Program-made: the position numbers and the translations under genes | Notes under the pieces: model-generated | Databases searched by the model: none | Told to the model about the DNA's origin: nothing | Seen by the model: the letters and a program-made list of their open reading frames with translations, nothing else | Shown: positions 19,144 through 28,429 of the stretch, one piece after another | Layout of the letters: every line of letters starts with the position of its first letter | Position numbering within the stretch: position 1 is the first letter of the stretch | Assembly: GCF_020037475.1 (NCBI RefSeq) | Contig: NZ_JAIQDB010000009.1 | Span: 23,180 to 87,179 of the forward strand | Length of the DNA stretch: 64,000 nt | Direction: 5' to 3' | Source of the DNA: Sutcliffiella deserti | GTDB lineage: Bacteria > Bacillota > Bacilli > Bacillales > Bacillaceae_I

Positions 19144-20530
19144 ATGGAAATACTTTATATATTGGAATTTTCCTAACTTGAGCATGGGGCGAAACCTTTA
19201 TATACTACTCTGCTAATAGGTAGGGTACTGAATTAACTCCCTGTTCCTTTCCGTTGCAGGTGCTCGCTTTCCGCGGGGCGGTGCGGGAGCCTCCTCGGCT
19301 GCGCCTGTGGGGTCTCCCGTCTACCGCTATCGCCCGCAGGAGTCGAGCACCTTCCACTCCAATACACAGGGGGGAATACTTTATATTTTAGGGTATTTTC
19401 AAGTTTAAATTATGATGGGAATTCTCTAAGCACTACCCTGTTAATAGGTAGGTTACTTCTGAATCTCCCTGTTCCTTTCCGTTTCTGGTGCTCGCTTTTC
19501 GCGGGGCGGTGCAGGAGCCTCCTCGGCTACGCCTGTGGGGTCTCCTGTCTACCGTTATCTCCCGCTGGAGTCGAGCACCTTCCACTCCACTACACAGGGG
19601 GGAATACTTTATATTTTAGGGTATTTTCAAGTTTAAATTATGATGGGAATTCTCTAAGCACTACCCTGTTAATAGGTAGGTTACTTCTGAATCTCCCTGT
19701 TCCTTTCCGTTTCAGGTGCTCGCTTTTCGCGGGGCGGTGCAGGAGTCTCCTTCGGCTGCGCCTGCGGGGTCTCCTGCCTACCGCTATCTCCCGCTGGAGT
19801 CGAGCACCTTCCACTCCAATCCACAGGGTGGGATACTTTATAGATTAGGAAGTTTTCAAGTTTGATCATGTGGCTAAATCTCTAAGTACTCCCCTGATAT
19901 AGGTAGGTTACCTCTGAATCTCCCTGTTCAATTCCGTTTCAGGTGCTCGCTTTCCGCGGGGCGGTGCAGGAGCCTCCTCGGCTACGCCTGTGGGGTCTCC
20001 TGTCTACCGTTATCTCCCGCTGGAGTCGAGCACCTTCCACTCCAATGCACAGGGTGGGATACTTTATATATTAGGAAGTTTTCAAGTTTGATCATGTTGC
20101 GAAATCTCTAAGTACTCCCCTGATATAGGTAGGTTACCTCTGAATCTCCCTGTTCAATTCCGTTTCAGGTGCTCGCTTTCCGCGGGGCGGTGCAGGAGCC
20201 TCCTCGGCTACGCCTGTGGGGTCTCCTGTCTACCGATATCTACCGCTGGAGTCGAGCACCTTCCTCTCCAATGCACAGGGTGGGATACGTTATATATTAG
20301 GAAGTTTTCAAGTTTGATCATGTAGCGAAATCTCTAAGTACTCCCCTGATATAGGTCGGTTACCTCTGAATCTCCCTGTTCAATTCCGTTTCAGGTGCTC
20401 GCTTTCCGCGGGGCGGTGCAGGAGCCTCCTCGGCTACGCCTGTGGGGTCTCCTGTCTACCGTTATCTCCCGCTGGAGTCGAGCACCTTCCACTCCAATCC
20501 ACAGGGGGAAATTCTTTATAGATTATGACC
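19144..20530. repeat. tandem array of six ~227-bp units, each with a GC-rich hairpin
   Basis: A common landmark, TGCTCGCTTTCCGCG (or TTTTCGCG), starts at 19261, 19489, 19717, 19944, 20170 and 20396, giving periods of 228, 228, 227, 226 and 226. Each unit is a roughly 130-bp GC-rich imperfect palindrome closed by CCCTGT/ACAGGG, with stems GGTGCTCG/CGAGCACC, GCGGG/CCCGC and CAGGAG/CTCCTG, plus an AT-rich spacer of about 95 bp (ATACTTTATA...TAATAGGTAGGTTAC). Copies 2-3 and copies 4-6 form two sequence subtypes by their spacers, which suggests stepwise duplication. No coding frame is conserved across units. Confidence 0.9.
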
Positions 20531-20602
20531 TTTTCAACATTCTTGACAACTTATGCTACTCTGAAACCGTATAGGGGACTACTATAGTTCTAGCTACTTC
20601 TA

Positions 20603-20960
20603 GCTGTTGATCGGAACGAAAGGCGGAGACTCCTGCGGGAGGTAGTGGAAGCCGCTGAAAAAGTACATAATTTTAGGTTTGGGTTAAACTCCGCTGTTAC
20701 TTTCCGCAAATGGCTTCGCTTTCCGCGGGGCGACCTTGAGCCTCCTCGGGCTATGCCCTGCGGGGTCTCAAGCTTGTCGCTACTCCCCCGCTGGAGTCTA
20801 CGCCATTTGCTCCAATCCACAGCTAGAAGCCACCCAAATCTATATGTTTTCAGTTTTTCAGTGGCCTCGAGGTAGTGCTTAGGGAAGACCCCGCAGGCGT
20901 TAGCCGAGGAGGCTTCCCAAGCGCCCCGCGGACGCGAAGCCTTGCGTGGAGATCAACAGC
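20603..20960. repeat. GC-rich hairpin element split by a later insertion
   Basis: The two halves, 20603-20647 and 20878-20960, rejoin into a 128-bp member of the hairpin family: GCTGTTGATC at one end, GATCAACAGC at the other. They are separated by the 221-bp insertion at 20648-20868. Confidence 0.75.
20648..20868. mobile_element. 221-bp miniature inverted-repeat element with 9-bp target duplication
   Basis: The exact 9-bp duplication GAGGTAGTG flanks it (20639-20647 and 20869-20877). Its ends are inverted: GAAGCCGCTGAAAAA against GAGGCCACTGAAAAA read from the other end, with a second matching block TAGGTTTGGGT/TAGATTTGGGT further in. Its centre (20693-20823) is another copy of the GC-rich hairpin. 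It has no transposase, so it would have to be mobilised in trans. The parent insertion-sequence family is not identified. Confidence 0.75.
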
Positions 20961-21139
20961 GGTCAATGAAGCAGACACCTTAATTAATCGTTTGGCAGGA
21001 ACCTACCTCAATCCACGACTCCTACTAAAAATGGACACTTGTAACATGCGAAAGAGCAGCATCCATTTCTAAAAACCTAGCTGTTAATCGGAAAGAAAGG
21101 CGCAAACTCCTGCTGGTAATACTCACAGATATAAGAAAA
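20961..21139. other. unassigned spacer before apt terminator
   Basis: About 180 bp between the hairpin elements and the apt terminator. A truncated piece of the same hairpin family (GGAAAGAAAGGCGCAAACTCCTGC) is visible near 21088; otherwise nothing recognisable. Confidence 0.4.
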
Positions 21140-21164
21140 CTAGAGCAAGGTTTAGTTGCTCTAG
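21140..21164 (-). terminator. terminator after apt
   Basis: CTAGAGCAA (21140-21148) pairs with TTGCTCTAG (21156-21164); on the minus strand it is followed by TTTTCTTAT. Confidence 0.75.
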
Positions 21165-21176
21165 CTTGTGTGAATT

Positions 21177-21689
21177 TTAGTATTTCATTAGTGTTAATAT
21201 ATCAAAATCGTCTAGTTTGCTACGTCCATCTAAATAGGTTAGTTCAATTAGGAATGCGATCCCTGCTACTACCCCGCCTAGCTCCTGAACAAGTTTAATG
21301 GTTGCTTCAATTGTTCCGCCCGTTGCTAGCAGGTCGTCTGTAATCAGGACACGCTGCCCTGGCTTGATTGCATCTTTGTGGATGGTTAACACATCTTTAC
21401 CGTATTCTAATCCGTATTCTACTCTGGCAACTTCACGTGGAAGCTTTCCTTCTTTACGAACTGGTGCAAAACCTACACCTAAAGAATAGGCAACCGGACA
21501 ACCAATAATAAATCCACGAGCCTCTGGTCCAACAATTAGGTCAATTTCTCTTTCACGAGCATATTCCACAATTTGGTCTGTCGCATAACGATACGCATCG
21601 CCATTATCCATTAATGTAGTAATATCCTTAAATTGTATACCTGGTTTTGGCCAGTCGGGAACAATTGTAATATATTTCTTTAAATCCAT
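21177..21689 (-). CDS. apt: adenine phosphoribosyltransferase
   Basis: 170 residues, the family length. It salvages adenine to AMP using PRPP. The N-terminus [23 protein letters not shown] is typical, the PRPP-binding motif [16 protein letters not shown] is at about 123-138, and [15 protein letters not shown] forms the adenine-side loop. It lies 14 bp downstream of recJ and is cotranscribed with it, as in B. subtilis. The next gene, relA, is 2.2 kb away behind the repeat arrays, so the usual apt-relA neighbourhood has been pushed apart. Confidence 0.97.
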   Translation of the reverse strand: MDLKKYITIVPDWPKPGIQFKDITTLMDNGDAYRYATDQIVEYAREREIDLIVGPEARGFIIGCPVAYSLGVGFAPVRKEGKLPREVARVEYGLEYGKDVLTIHKDAIKPGQRVLITDDLLATGGTIEATIKLVQELGGVVAGIAFLIELTYLDGRSKLDDFDILTLMKY

Positions 21690-21703
21690 CTTCTTTTTTC
21701 CTC

Positions 21704-24049
21704 CTATGAATGAACAGTGCTCTTTTTGGTTAGATGCTGATCAAACCACTCTTTTAATTGTTTGTAAGACGAGTATAAAAACAAGTTTTCAAGCATCAGT
21801 TGCTGCTGTTTTTGAACAAATGTAGCAGACTCTTCAAAGTCTCGTTTATTGGCAGCATGGTTTAATGCGATAAAGCCCTTGTCTATTGTAACAAATTCTA
21901 ATTCAAAAAACACCTGTGACATAAAATCTATCGTTTCTTTTGACCAACCGCGGTGCTTCGCGATTTCTTCTGCATACCTTTTCAGATCAAATGGACCCTT
22001 TTTGGTTAAAAAGCCATAGTACCATTTAAAGTGATCTCTCGTTGGTATGGTTGAGAAATAATGGTTTTCTTTTTGATAGAATGATGCATAGATGCGAGAA
22101 GGGGATGTTCTCTGCAAGAGTTCCGCTAATGTTTTTTCTTCATTGGGAATGTCTAATAGAACTACATATTTCCCTTCTAAATCTATTTCTGTACCTTGTA
22201 CTACATGATTAAGGTATGGAATGAACTCTTCCCCTACCTTCAAATCTTCTATAGTGCTAGTGTTAAAAAACAGTATTTGTAGTTTCTTTTTATCTATTCC
22301 TTGTAATGCTTGATTTAACTGTTTAGTGGAGCGAATATCAAATAGCTGCCAACCTGCTACACGTATATCTTTCAAAAAGAGTTGCGGCTTTCTGAAATTA
22401 TTCCATTCATTAATGGCAAGTTCCCCTAATATATCTAGAGAAGCAATTGGAGAAATATGATGGTAAGTTGGACCAAAACCAAAGCCAACACAATCGATGG
22501 AATTTCCATCCTTTTCTATTACAAGCTTTAGATGATTATTTTTGTTTCCTATTTGACGAATTTGTTGTGGAAACGCCTCTTTTACCAAGACTCTTGGTTT
22601 TGGATTTGCCACTCCATAAGGTGCGAGCTTTTCTAACTGTTCAATCGTTTCAATGGTTACTTCATCTAGTTCACACTCAATATCTACCTCTGTGATAGGT
22701 GTGAAATCTTCTTCTGTAAGCACTTCATTTGCGATCATGTTCATTCGTTTTCGCAACTCTTCCACATCTTCTATCTTTAATGTCATCCCTGCCGCCATTG
22801 GGTGTCCACCGAAGTGTGGCAGAATATCACGGCAGGAGGATAGATGTTCAAAGAGGTCAAAACCAATAATAGACCGAGCAGATCCTTTAGCAAGTCCTTT
22901 TTCTTCATCTAGGCTTAGTACAATGGTAGGACGATAAAAGCGATCAACGAGCCTTGATGCCACAATCCCAATAACTCCAGCGTTCCAATTGTGACCTGCT
23001 ACAATTATAAAGGAGTTTTCGTCTGGCGGATAATTTTCCTCCACCTGTTGGATGGCTTCTTCTGCAATTTGTGTAACGATCTGTTGTCTTTCTTTATTGC
23101 AGACTTCCATTTCTTCAGCAAGTTCCTTCGCTTCTTTTGCATCCTCTGTCATTAATAAGTGAACAGCAGGATCTGCGCTATCAAGTCTACCTACCGCATT
23201 GATTCTCGGACCAATGGAAAAACCGATTGTTTCTTCTGTAATAGTATGGGCTTCTACTCCACATTTATGAAGCAAGGCCATTAAACCGACTCTAGTCGTT
23301 TGCCTCATTTTTTTTATGCCTTTAGAAGCTAATAATCGATTTTCGTCTACAAGAGGCACAAGGTCAGCAATGGTTCCTATTGCTGCAATTTCCAGTAAAT
23401 GCACTGGGTTCTTCCCTAAAAGCGCATGAGCAACCTTATAGGCAACACCTACTCCTGCTAACTCTTTAAAAGGATAAGAACATGTTTCTTTTTTAGGATG
23501 AATAATACCAAACGCCTCAGGTAATACTGGTCCTGGTTCATGGTGGTCTGTAATAATTAAATCAAGGCCTATTTCTTTAGCAATCGTTGCTTCATGGAGA
23601 GCTGATATACCTGTATCCACCGTGATAATTACCGTGTAGCCACTCTCTTTCGCATGCCTGAAAGCCGCTTCATTCGGTCCATAACCTTCTGTAAAACGGT
23701 TAGGTATATAAAAGTCTACTAAAGCGCCCTTTTCACGGAGTGCTGTCATCATTACCGTAGTACTGCTTACGCCATCCGCATCATAATCTCCGTAAACTAG
23801 TATCTTTTCGTTCTTTTCTATTGCCAGTTCAATTCTCTGAACGACTTTTTCCATATCTTCCAATAGAAATGGATCATGAAACTCTTTATCATCTGTATTC
23901 AGAAAATCCTTTGCCTGTTCAAGGTTATCCATTCCCCTATTAACTAATAGAGAAGCGATTAGTGGTGCTATATTTAAAGATTCAGCTAGATGCTGTACAG
24001 TTTCAACATTAGGTTTATTAATATTCCAGCGTGATTTAGAAGCTAACAA
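21704..24049 (-). CDS. recJ: single-stranded-DNA 5'-3' exonuclease RecJ
   Basis: 781 residues, close to the B. subtilis protein. RecJ degrades single strands 5' to 3' in recombination and mismatch repair. DHH-family motifs: [12 protein letters not shown] near residue 83, the TVDTG motif, [12 protein letters not shown], then the DHHA1 region with [17 protein letters not shown] and [12 protein letters not shown]. An OB-like domain and the long C-terminal Firmicute extension follow. First gene of recJ-apt. There is no obvious terminator between it and the upstream lapA gene, only a 120-bp gap beginning with the lapA terminator. Confidence 0.96.
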   Translation of the reverse strand: MLASKSRWNINKPNVETVQHLAESLNIAPLIASLLVNRGMDNLEQAKDFLNTDDKEFHDPFLLEDMEKVVQRIELAIEKNEKILVYGDYDADGVSSTTVMMTALREKGALVDFYIPNRFTEGYGPNEAAFRHAKESGYTVIITVDTGISALHEATIAKEIGLDLIITDHHEPGPVLPEAFGIIHPKKETCSYPFKELAGVGVAYKVAHALLGKNPVHLLEIAAIGTIADLVPLVDENRLLASKGIKKMRQTTRVGLMALLHKCGVEAHTITEETIGFSIGPRINAVGRLDSADPAVHLLMTEDAKEAKELAEEMEVCNKERQQIVTQIAEEAIQQVEENYPPDENSFIIVAGHNWNAGVIGIVASRLVDRFYRPTIVLSLDEEKGLAKGSARSIIGFDLFEHLSSCRDILPHFGGHPMAAGMTLKIEDVEELRKRMNMIANEVLTEEDFTPITEVDIECELDEVTIETIEQLEKLAPYGVANPKPRVLVKEAFPQQIRQIGNKNNHLKLVIEKDGNSIDCVGFGFGPTYHHISPIASLDILGELAINEWNNFRKPQLFLKDIRVAGWQLFDIRSTKQLNQALQGIDKKKLQILFFNTSTIEDLKVGEEFIPYLNHVVQGTEIDLEGKYVVLLDIPNEEKTLAELLQRTSPSRIYASFYQKENHYFSTIPTRDHFKWYYGFLTKKGPFDLKRYAEEIAKHRGWSKETIDFMSQVFFELEFVTIDKGFIALNHAANKRDFEESATFVQKQQQLMLENLFLYSSYKQLKEWFDQHLTKKSTVHS

Positions 24050-24155
24050 TGTAATTCCTCCCTTAGCCTACCCTATTATACTAGAGTGTGAGAAACCCAT
24101 CAATATGAGCTATAGTTTTATCACTAGGAAAGAAGACTTTAATTAGGCAAAACAG

Positions 24156-24181
24156 AAAAACACCGACCATCAAGGTCCGTG
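24156..24181 (-). terminator. terminator overlapping the lapA stop codon
   Basis: CACGGACC/GGTCGGTG (one mismatch) with the TGA stop in the loop, followed by TTTTTCTGTTTT on the minus strand. Confidence 0.7.
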
Positions 24182-24469
24182 CTTTTCATCTAGCTTATTC
24201 AAGTTTTCATCTTGAGGTTTATCTGATTTGTTAGGTCCTTCTGGTTGTTTATGATGCATTTTTCTCTTTAGCAGTACTACTTGATATACACCAATTGAAC
24301 CGGCTATCACAATTCCCATCAGGGTGGAAAATAAGATAACTAAAACCAAGGGCCACTCTCCTGTTCCGAAGAAAAAGTTCACTTCAACAGGAGCAACATT
24401 CAGTACAGCAAATATTGCAATGATTATTGTAAAAATAAAGCCGGCTAACAGATACCACTGACTTTTCAT
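24170..24469 (-). CDS. LapA-domain membrane protein (YrvD-like)
   Basis: 99 residues with two membrane segments (about 6-27 and 40-63) and a polar, lysine/aspartate-rich cytoplasmic tail. The NVAPVEVNFFFG and PLVLVILFSTLMGIVIAG motifs are those of the LapA (DUF1049) family, named after an E. coli lipopolysaccharide-assembly protein. In Gram-positives the role is unknown. It is 27 bp downstream of the CDF transporter gene, and its stop codon sits inside a terminator hairpin. Confidence 0.8.
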   Translation of the reverse strand: MKSQWYLLAGFIFTIIIAIFAVLNVAPVEVNFFFGTGEWPLVLVILFSTLMGIVIAGSIGVYQVVLLKRKMHHKQPEGPNKSDKPQDENLNKLDEKHGP

Positions 24470-24496
24470 CTACGTAACCTCCCCCCTAAACAATAT

Positions 24497-25390
24497 CTAT
24501 GCATCCGAATAAGGATTTATATGTACCATCACATCTCGGACATCTTTATTTTCTAGTAACTTAGCCTTTACCTTTTTGCCAATCAAATGTCCTGCCTCTA
24601 CAGTGATATAGGGATCAACAGATATCTTTAAATCGACAATAACATAGTGACCATGCTCACGTGCATGCAATTCATCTAGTTTTAATACTCCAGGAACGGC
24701 AACAACCACATTTCTTAACTCTTCTGTGTCCTCTTCGTGCATCACATGATCCATTGTATTGTGGATAGATTCTGAGCCAAGCTGCCAAGCGATTTTAATA
24801 ATAATTGCAGCTACAAATAATCCGGCAACAGGATCTAGGTAAACCAGCCAATCCACTCCAATGTTTTCTCCAATGATAGCACCACTGATACCAATAAGCG
24901 CTGCAAATGATGAAAATACATCAGATCGGTGCTCGTACGCATTAACTATGATAGCGTCGCTCTTTATTTTCTTTCCCAAATTATACTTATAGCGAAACAT
25001 CGCTTCTTTGACAATGATGGAGATTATGACTGCATAAATTGCCATCACTTTCGGTGCTTCAAGCGGTTCAAAGAAGGCTCCAACAGAAGACTTTCCTATT
25101 TCAAAACCAACAATTAGCAATAGTACCGCGACAATGATGGCTGCAATATTCTCTGCCTTACCATGGCCATATGGATGGTCTTCATCTGGTGGTTGCTTGG
25201 CTGCTTTTAGTCCTACATATACCGCCATTGATCCTGCAACATCTGATGCTGAATGTACTGCATCAGCAACAAGGGCCCGGCTATTAGCGACTACCCCAAC
25301 CCAACCTTTAAGAATCGCTAATATAATATTACCAAACACCCCAACCAAGGCTGCAAACTCTGCTTTTTTGAAACGCTCGTTATTTTCCAT
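24497..25390 (-). CDS. cation diffusion facilitator, likely Mn/Fe/Zn exporter
   Basis: 297 residues with six membrane segments in the first 200 residues and a C-terminal ferredoxin-like cytoplasmic domain. The transport-site motifs HSASDVAGS (TM2) and EHRSDVFSS (TM5), together with the HPYGHGKAE loop, mark the CDF family; the D-x3-D type pattern of TM2 and TM5 exports divalent metals. It resembles B. subtilis MneP/MneS (YdfM/YeaB), which export manganese. Metal choice is an inference. Followed directly by lapA. Confidence 0.88.
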   Translation of the reverse strand: MENNERFKKAEFAALVGVFGNIILAILKGWVGVVANSRALVADAVHSASDVAGSMAVYVGLKAAKQPPDEDHPYGHGKAENIAAIIVAVLLLIVGFEIGKSSVGAFFEPLEAPKVMAIYAVIISIIVKEAMFRYKYNLGKKIKSDAIIVNAYEHRSDVFSSFAALIGISGAIIGENIGVDWLVYLDPVAGLFVAAIIIKIAWQLGSESIHNTMDHVMHEEDTEELRNVVVAVPGVLKLDELHAREHGHYVIVDLKISVDPYITVEAGHLIGKKVKAKLLENKDVRDVMVHINPYSDA

Positions 25391-25460
25391 AACTTACACC
25401 TCTCTTTTCATTTCACCTTATTATACCCGATTACAGGGAAATTCTAGGATGATTAATGAA

Positions 25461-25492
25461 AAATGTCACAGAATATAAATTCTGTGACATTT
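25461..25492 (-). terminator. terminator after secDF
   Basis: A perfect 14-bp stem (AAATGTCACAGAAT) with a 4-base loop seven bases past the secDF stop; minus-strand U-tract follows. Confidence 0.85.
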
Positions 25493-25498
25493 ATGCCT

Positions 25499-27748
25499 TT
25501 ACACCTCTGGTTCAGGGTCTTCCACTGGTGCTTTTTTTACTTTCATCAATTGCTTATGTTTCCATATCAACCATAACTGTGCTGCAATGAATAGAGAAGA
25601 ATAGGTTCCCACTACAAGCCCCACTAGTAATGCGATAGAAAAGTTAGTAATTGATTCACTACCAAATACCATTAACGCCAATACCGCAAATACGACCGTA
25701 ATGACAGTGTATATGGAACGAACAAAAGTTTGCTGTAAGCTCTTATTTACCACCTCTGCTAAATCTTCGAAGGTTTTCACTTTCTTTTTCTTCTTCAGAT
25801 TTTCCCGGATTCGGTCAAAGGTAACGATGGTATCATTTATCGAATAACCGACAATCGTCAAGACAGCCGCAATGAAGGTGATATCCACCTCTAATCGAAC
25901 AAGACTGAAGAATGCTACTATGAAGAATGCATCATGAAACAGTGCCACGATCGCAGCTAATGCAAACAGCCATTCAAAACGTATCGTTACGTAAATAATA
26001 ATTCCGACCGCAGCAATCAAGATTGCAAAGAACGCGTTTCTCGCCAATTCCTGTCCGACTGTCGGAGAAACGGTGCTCACATTTGGTTCAGAACCATATC
26101 GCTCAGCAATACCAGATTTAATCTCGGCAATCTCTTCTTGTGAAAAGTCCTCAAGATATCTTGCTACCGCAATTTCATTATTTGCACCTGCAAGCACAAT
26201 GTCCTTCGGAGCGTAACCCATTGAATCCAGCTCCTCTGTAACCTCTTGAGCTGTGAGCGAAGTTTCAGATAGGACCTCCACTCGTGTACCACTGGCAAAA
26301 TCAATTCCTAAATTCAATCTGAAGGTTACAAGCACAATAATCCCCAATGTAATCAAAACACCAGATAGAATAAAGAATTTTTTCCGGTGCTTTACAAAAT
26401 CCACATTTTCATATTTATTAGGAGGCTCGGTAAATTCATCCGTTTGATTTATATCAAGTACCTCTTCTTTTTTAACTCCGAATAAATGTGGCTTGTTATT
26501 CATATATCGACTGCTTACCCACAACCCTAACAGCATACGTGTACCAAATACAGCCGTTAAAAAGCTTAAAAGAATACTGACAATCAACATCGTAGCAAAG
26601 CCCTGGACAGAGCTAGTCCCATAGACGAACATGACAGTTGCCGCTAGCAGGGTAGTAATGTTGGCATCAAGTATAGTGGATAGCGAGTTTCGATTACCTG
26701 CTCGGAAAGCCGACATTGGAGATTTTCCAAGCTTTAATTCTTCCTTTATCCGTTCATAGGTAATGATGTTGGCGTCCACGGCCATCCCCACACCTAGAAT
26801 TAGAGCGGCAATACCTGGTAGGGTGAGTACCCCATTCATCATTTTGAAAACCCAAAGAATTAAGAATATATACGAACTTAGCGTTACGACTGCGACTAAA
26901 CCAGGTAAGCGGTAAACAACAAGCATAAATATTAAGATAACACTTATCCCAATTATTCCTGCAAGCACCGTTTTTTGCAATGCTGTTTCTCCAAACTTTG
27001 CCCCAACAGAAGTGGAGTAGATTTCTTCCAATTCAACCGGTAAGGAGCCAGCGTTTAAAAGGTCGGCAAGTTCTTTAGCGGATTCAACCGAAAAATTCCC
27101 ACCTTGAATTTGGACATCCGTTGTATTGAAAACTTCCCCTACTGTTGCAGCAGAAAGATATTTAGGGTTCGGCTTTTGAGATTCCTCTGCATAAGAGTCT
27201 ACTCCCTCTTCAAAATCCAGCCAAATAACCATCATATTCTGCGGATACATGTCAACAATTTGACGGGTTACCTCTCTAAATTGCTCTGCAGATCTTAATT
27301 TAAGCGCAACACTCGGTCTGTTGGATTCGTCAAAGGACTGAGTTGCTCCTCCTTCTGCAAGTGAAGAACCATCCATCAATTCATTGTCATTCACATCTCG
27401 GAAAGTTAATTTTGCTTCAGTCGATAAAAGCTCACGAGCATTAGATTGATCTTCCACCCCAGCAAGCTGAACTCGGATGCGATCATCGCCTTCAATTTGA
27501 ATATTAGGTTCACTTACACCTAAAACATTCACACGTTTATTTAGTGCACTTACCGTACTGACGAGTGTTTCCCTATCAATAACCGAATCATCATTAATTG
27601 CTGTTACTTCATAAAGAATTTCAAAACCGCCTTGAAGATCAAGGCCTAGCTTTATATCTTTTGTTATGGGATTGGTGAAGACTCCTATTACACTTCCGAC
27701 TAAAACCAGAAGTAAAAAGAAAGCCACAATCCGTCCTCTTTTAACCAC
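25499..27748 (-). CDS. secDF: SecDF, fused protein-export accessory subunit
   Basis: 749 residues: fused SecD and SecF as in B. subtilis, with two sets of six membrane segments. The SecD part has the DIKLGLDLQGGFEILYEV N-terminus, a large P1 ectodomain, and GVGMAVDANIITYERIKEE in its membrane part. The SecF part starts near residue 445, with LNLGIDFASGTRVEV, and contains IVGYSINDTIVTFDRIREN. SecDF uses the proton gradient to pull proteins through SecYEG. Monocistronic here: terminators lie on both sides. Confidence 0.97.
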   Translation of the reverse strand: MVKRGRIVAFFLLLVLVGSVIGVFTNPITKDIKLGLDLQGGFEILYEVTAINDDSVIDRETLVSTVSALNKRVNVLGVSEPNIQIEGDDRIRVQLAGVEDQSNARELLSTEAKLTFRDVNDNELMDGSSLAEGGATQSFDESNRPSVALKLRSAEQFREVTRQIVDMYPQNMMVIWLDFEEGVDSYAEESQKPNPKYLSAATVGEVFNTTDVQIQGGNFSVESAKELADLLNAGSLPVELEEIYSTSVGAKFGETALQKTVLAGIIGISVILIFMLVVYRLPGLVAVVTLSSYIFLILWVFKMMNGVLTLPGIAALILGVGMAVDANIITYERIKEELKLGKSPMSAFRAGNRNSLSTILDANITTLLAATVMFVYGTSSVQGFATMLIVSILLSFLTAVFGTRMLLGLWVSSRYMNNKPHLFGVKKEEVLDINQTDEFTEPPNKYENVDFVKHRKKFFILSGVLITLGIIVLVTFRLNLGIDFASGTRVEVLSETSLTAQEVTEELDSMGYAPKDIVLAGANNEIAVARYLEDFSQEEIAEIKSGIAERYGSEPNVSTVSPTVGQELARNAFFAILIAAVGIIIYVTIRFEWLFALAAIVALFHDAFFIVAFFSLVRLEVDITFIAAVLTIVGYSINDTIVTFDRIRENLKKKKKVKTFEDLAEVVNKSLQQTFVRSIYTVITVVFAVLALMVFGSESITNFSIALLVGLVVGTYSSLFIAAQLWLIWKHKQLMKVKKAPVEDPEPEV

Positions 27749-27878
27749 AATAAATCCTCCTTCTGCTTTTACAACGGGTGTGTTTTTTTCTGTTACTGAA
27801 ATACTGAACTTGGCATTAAAACGGAGCTTCTTTAAGTTTATATGTAATAAAAAGTGCAGATTAGTTTAATTAAGACTG

Positions 27879-27905
27879 TTTTCGCATTTATTTTTTTTGC
27901 GAAAA
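27879..27905. terminator. hairpin between comN and secDF
   Basis: TTTTCGCA (27879-27886) pairs with TGCGAAAA (27898-27905) around a T-rich loop. It lies 87 bp downstream of comN and may end that transcript; the rest of the 244-bp gap shows nothing else clear. Confidence 0.5.
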
Positions 27906-27992
27906 AACTTATTAAAAAAGTCAATATTCTGCCATCATGTACCATTATGAGTTAACTTTTTCCTACTGTCAATTGTAGCTTTGGTATAAGTT

Positions 27993-28271
27993 CTAAACCT
28001 TTTGGCTTTCAAAAAAGTTCGGTGCTTTATAAGCTTCTATTGTGATGTAGCTCATATAATCAGTAATCGAAAGGCTGTAAATATCATTCACAAGGTGATG
28101 AAGCATCTTTGTTTCGGGACGCTTCCATTTTTTCCTTGTCAAACACTCCCAAAGCTCTTCTTCTGTTACAGTACTATGGCCAAAAAGCTGAAACTCCTCG
28201 AGCTTGCTCCGTAAAACAGGCGTTAGGTCGCTTCGGAAAAGATCATAAGCGTGATGTTCTTTCTCTATCAT
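27993..28271 (-). CDS. comN: post-transcriptional regulator ComN (YrzD)
   Basis: 92 residues from the ATG at 28271; an in-frame ATG five codons earlier lies within the ribosome site GGAGG that serves this start. It is helical and hydrophilic with a WKRPETKMLHHLVNDIYSLS segment. ComN in B. subtilis is encoded at the same place, next to spoVB and secDF, and controls accumulation of comE competence mRNA, with DivIVA as a binding partner. Confidence 0.85.
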   Translation of the reverse strand: MIEKEHHAYDLFRSDLTPVLRSKLEEFQLFGHSTVTEEELWECLTRKKWKRPETKMLHHLVNDIYSLSITDYMSYITIEAYKAPNFFESQKV

Positions 28272-28429
28272 TACTTTTACCTCCATTCAAATTTAACACA
28301 CTTCTAACTTTTCTTTAATGATTGTTCTTTCCCTAGAGTTACGACGAATTCCTTGTCATGCTTGGCCTATGTACAAGCATATAGATAATTGTATACGATA
28401 TAACGTTAATTGAGAAGGCAGGTTATCGC

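Noticed and set aside
19144..20530. CRISPR or protein-coding tandem repeat
   Set aside because: The spacers are themselves repeated, and no frame is kept across units.
20590..21072. Open frames inside the hairpin elements
   Set aside because: They are by-products of the GC-rich palindromes, present on both strands and not conserved between copies.
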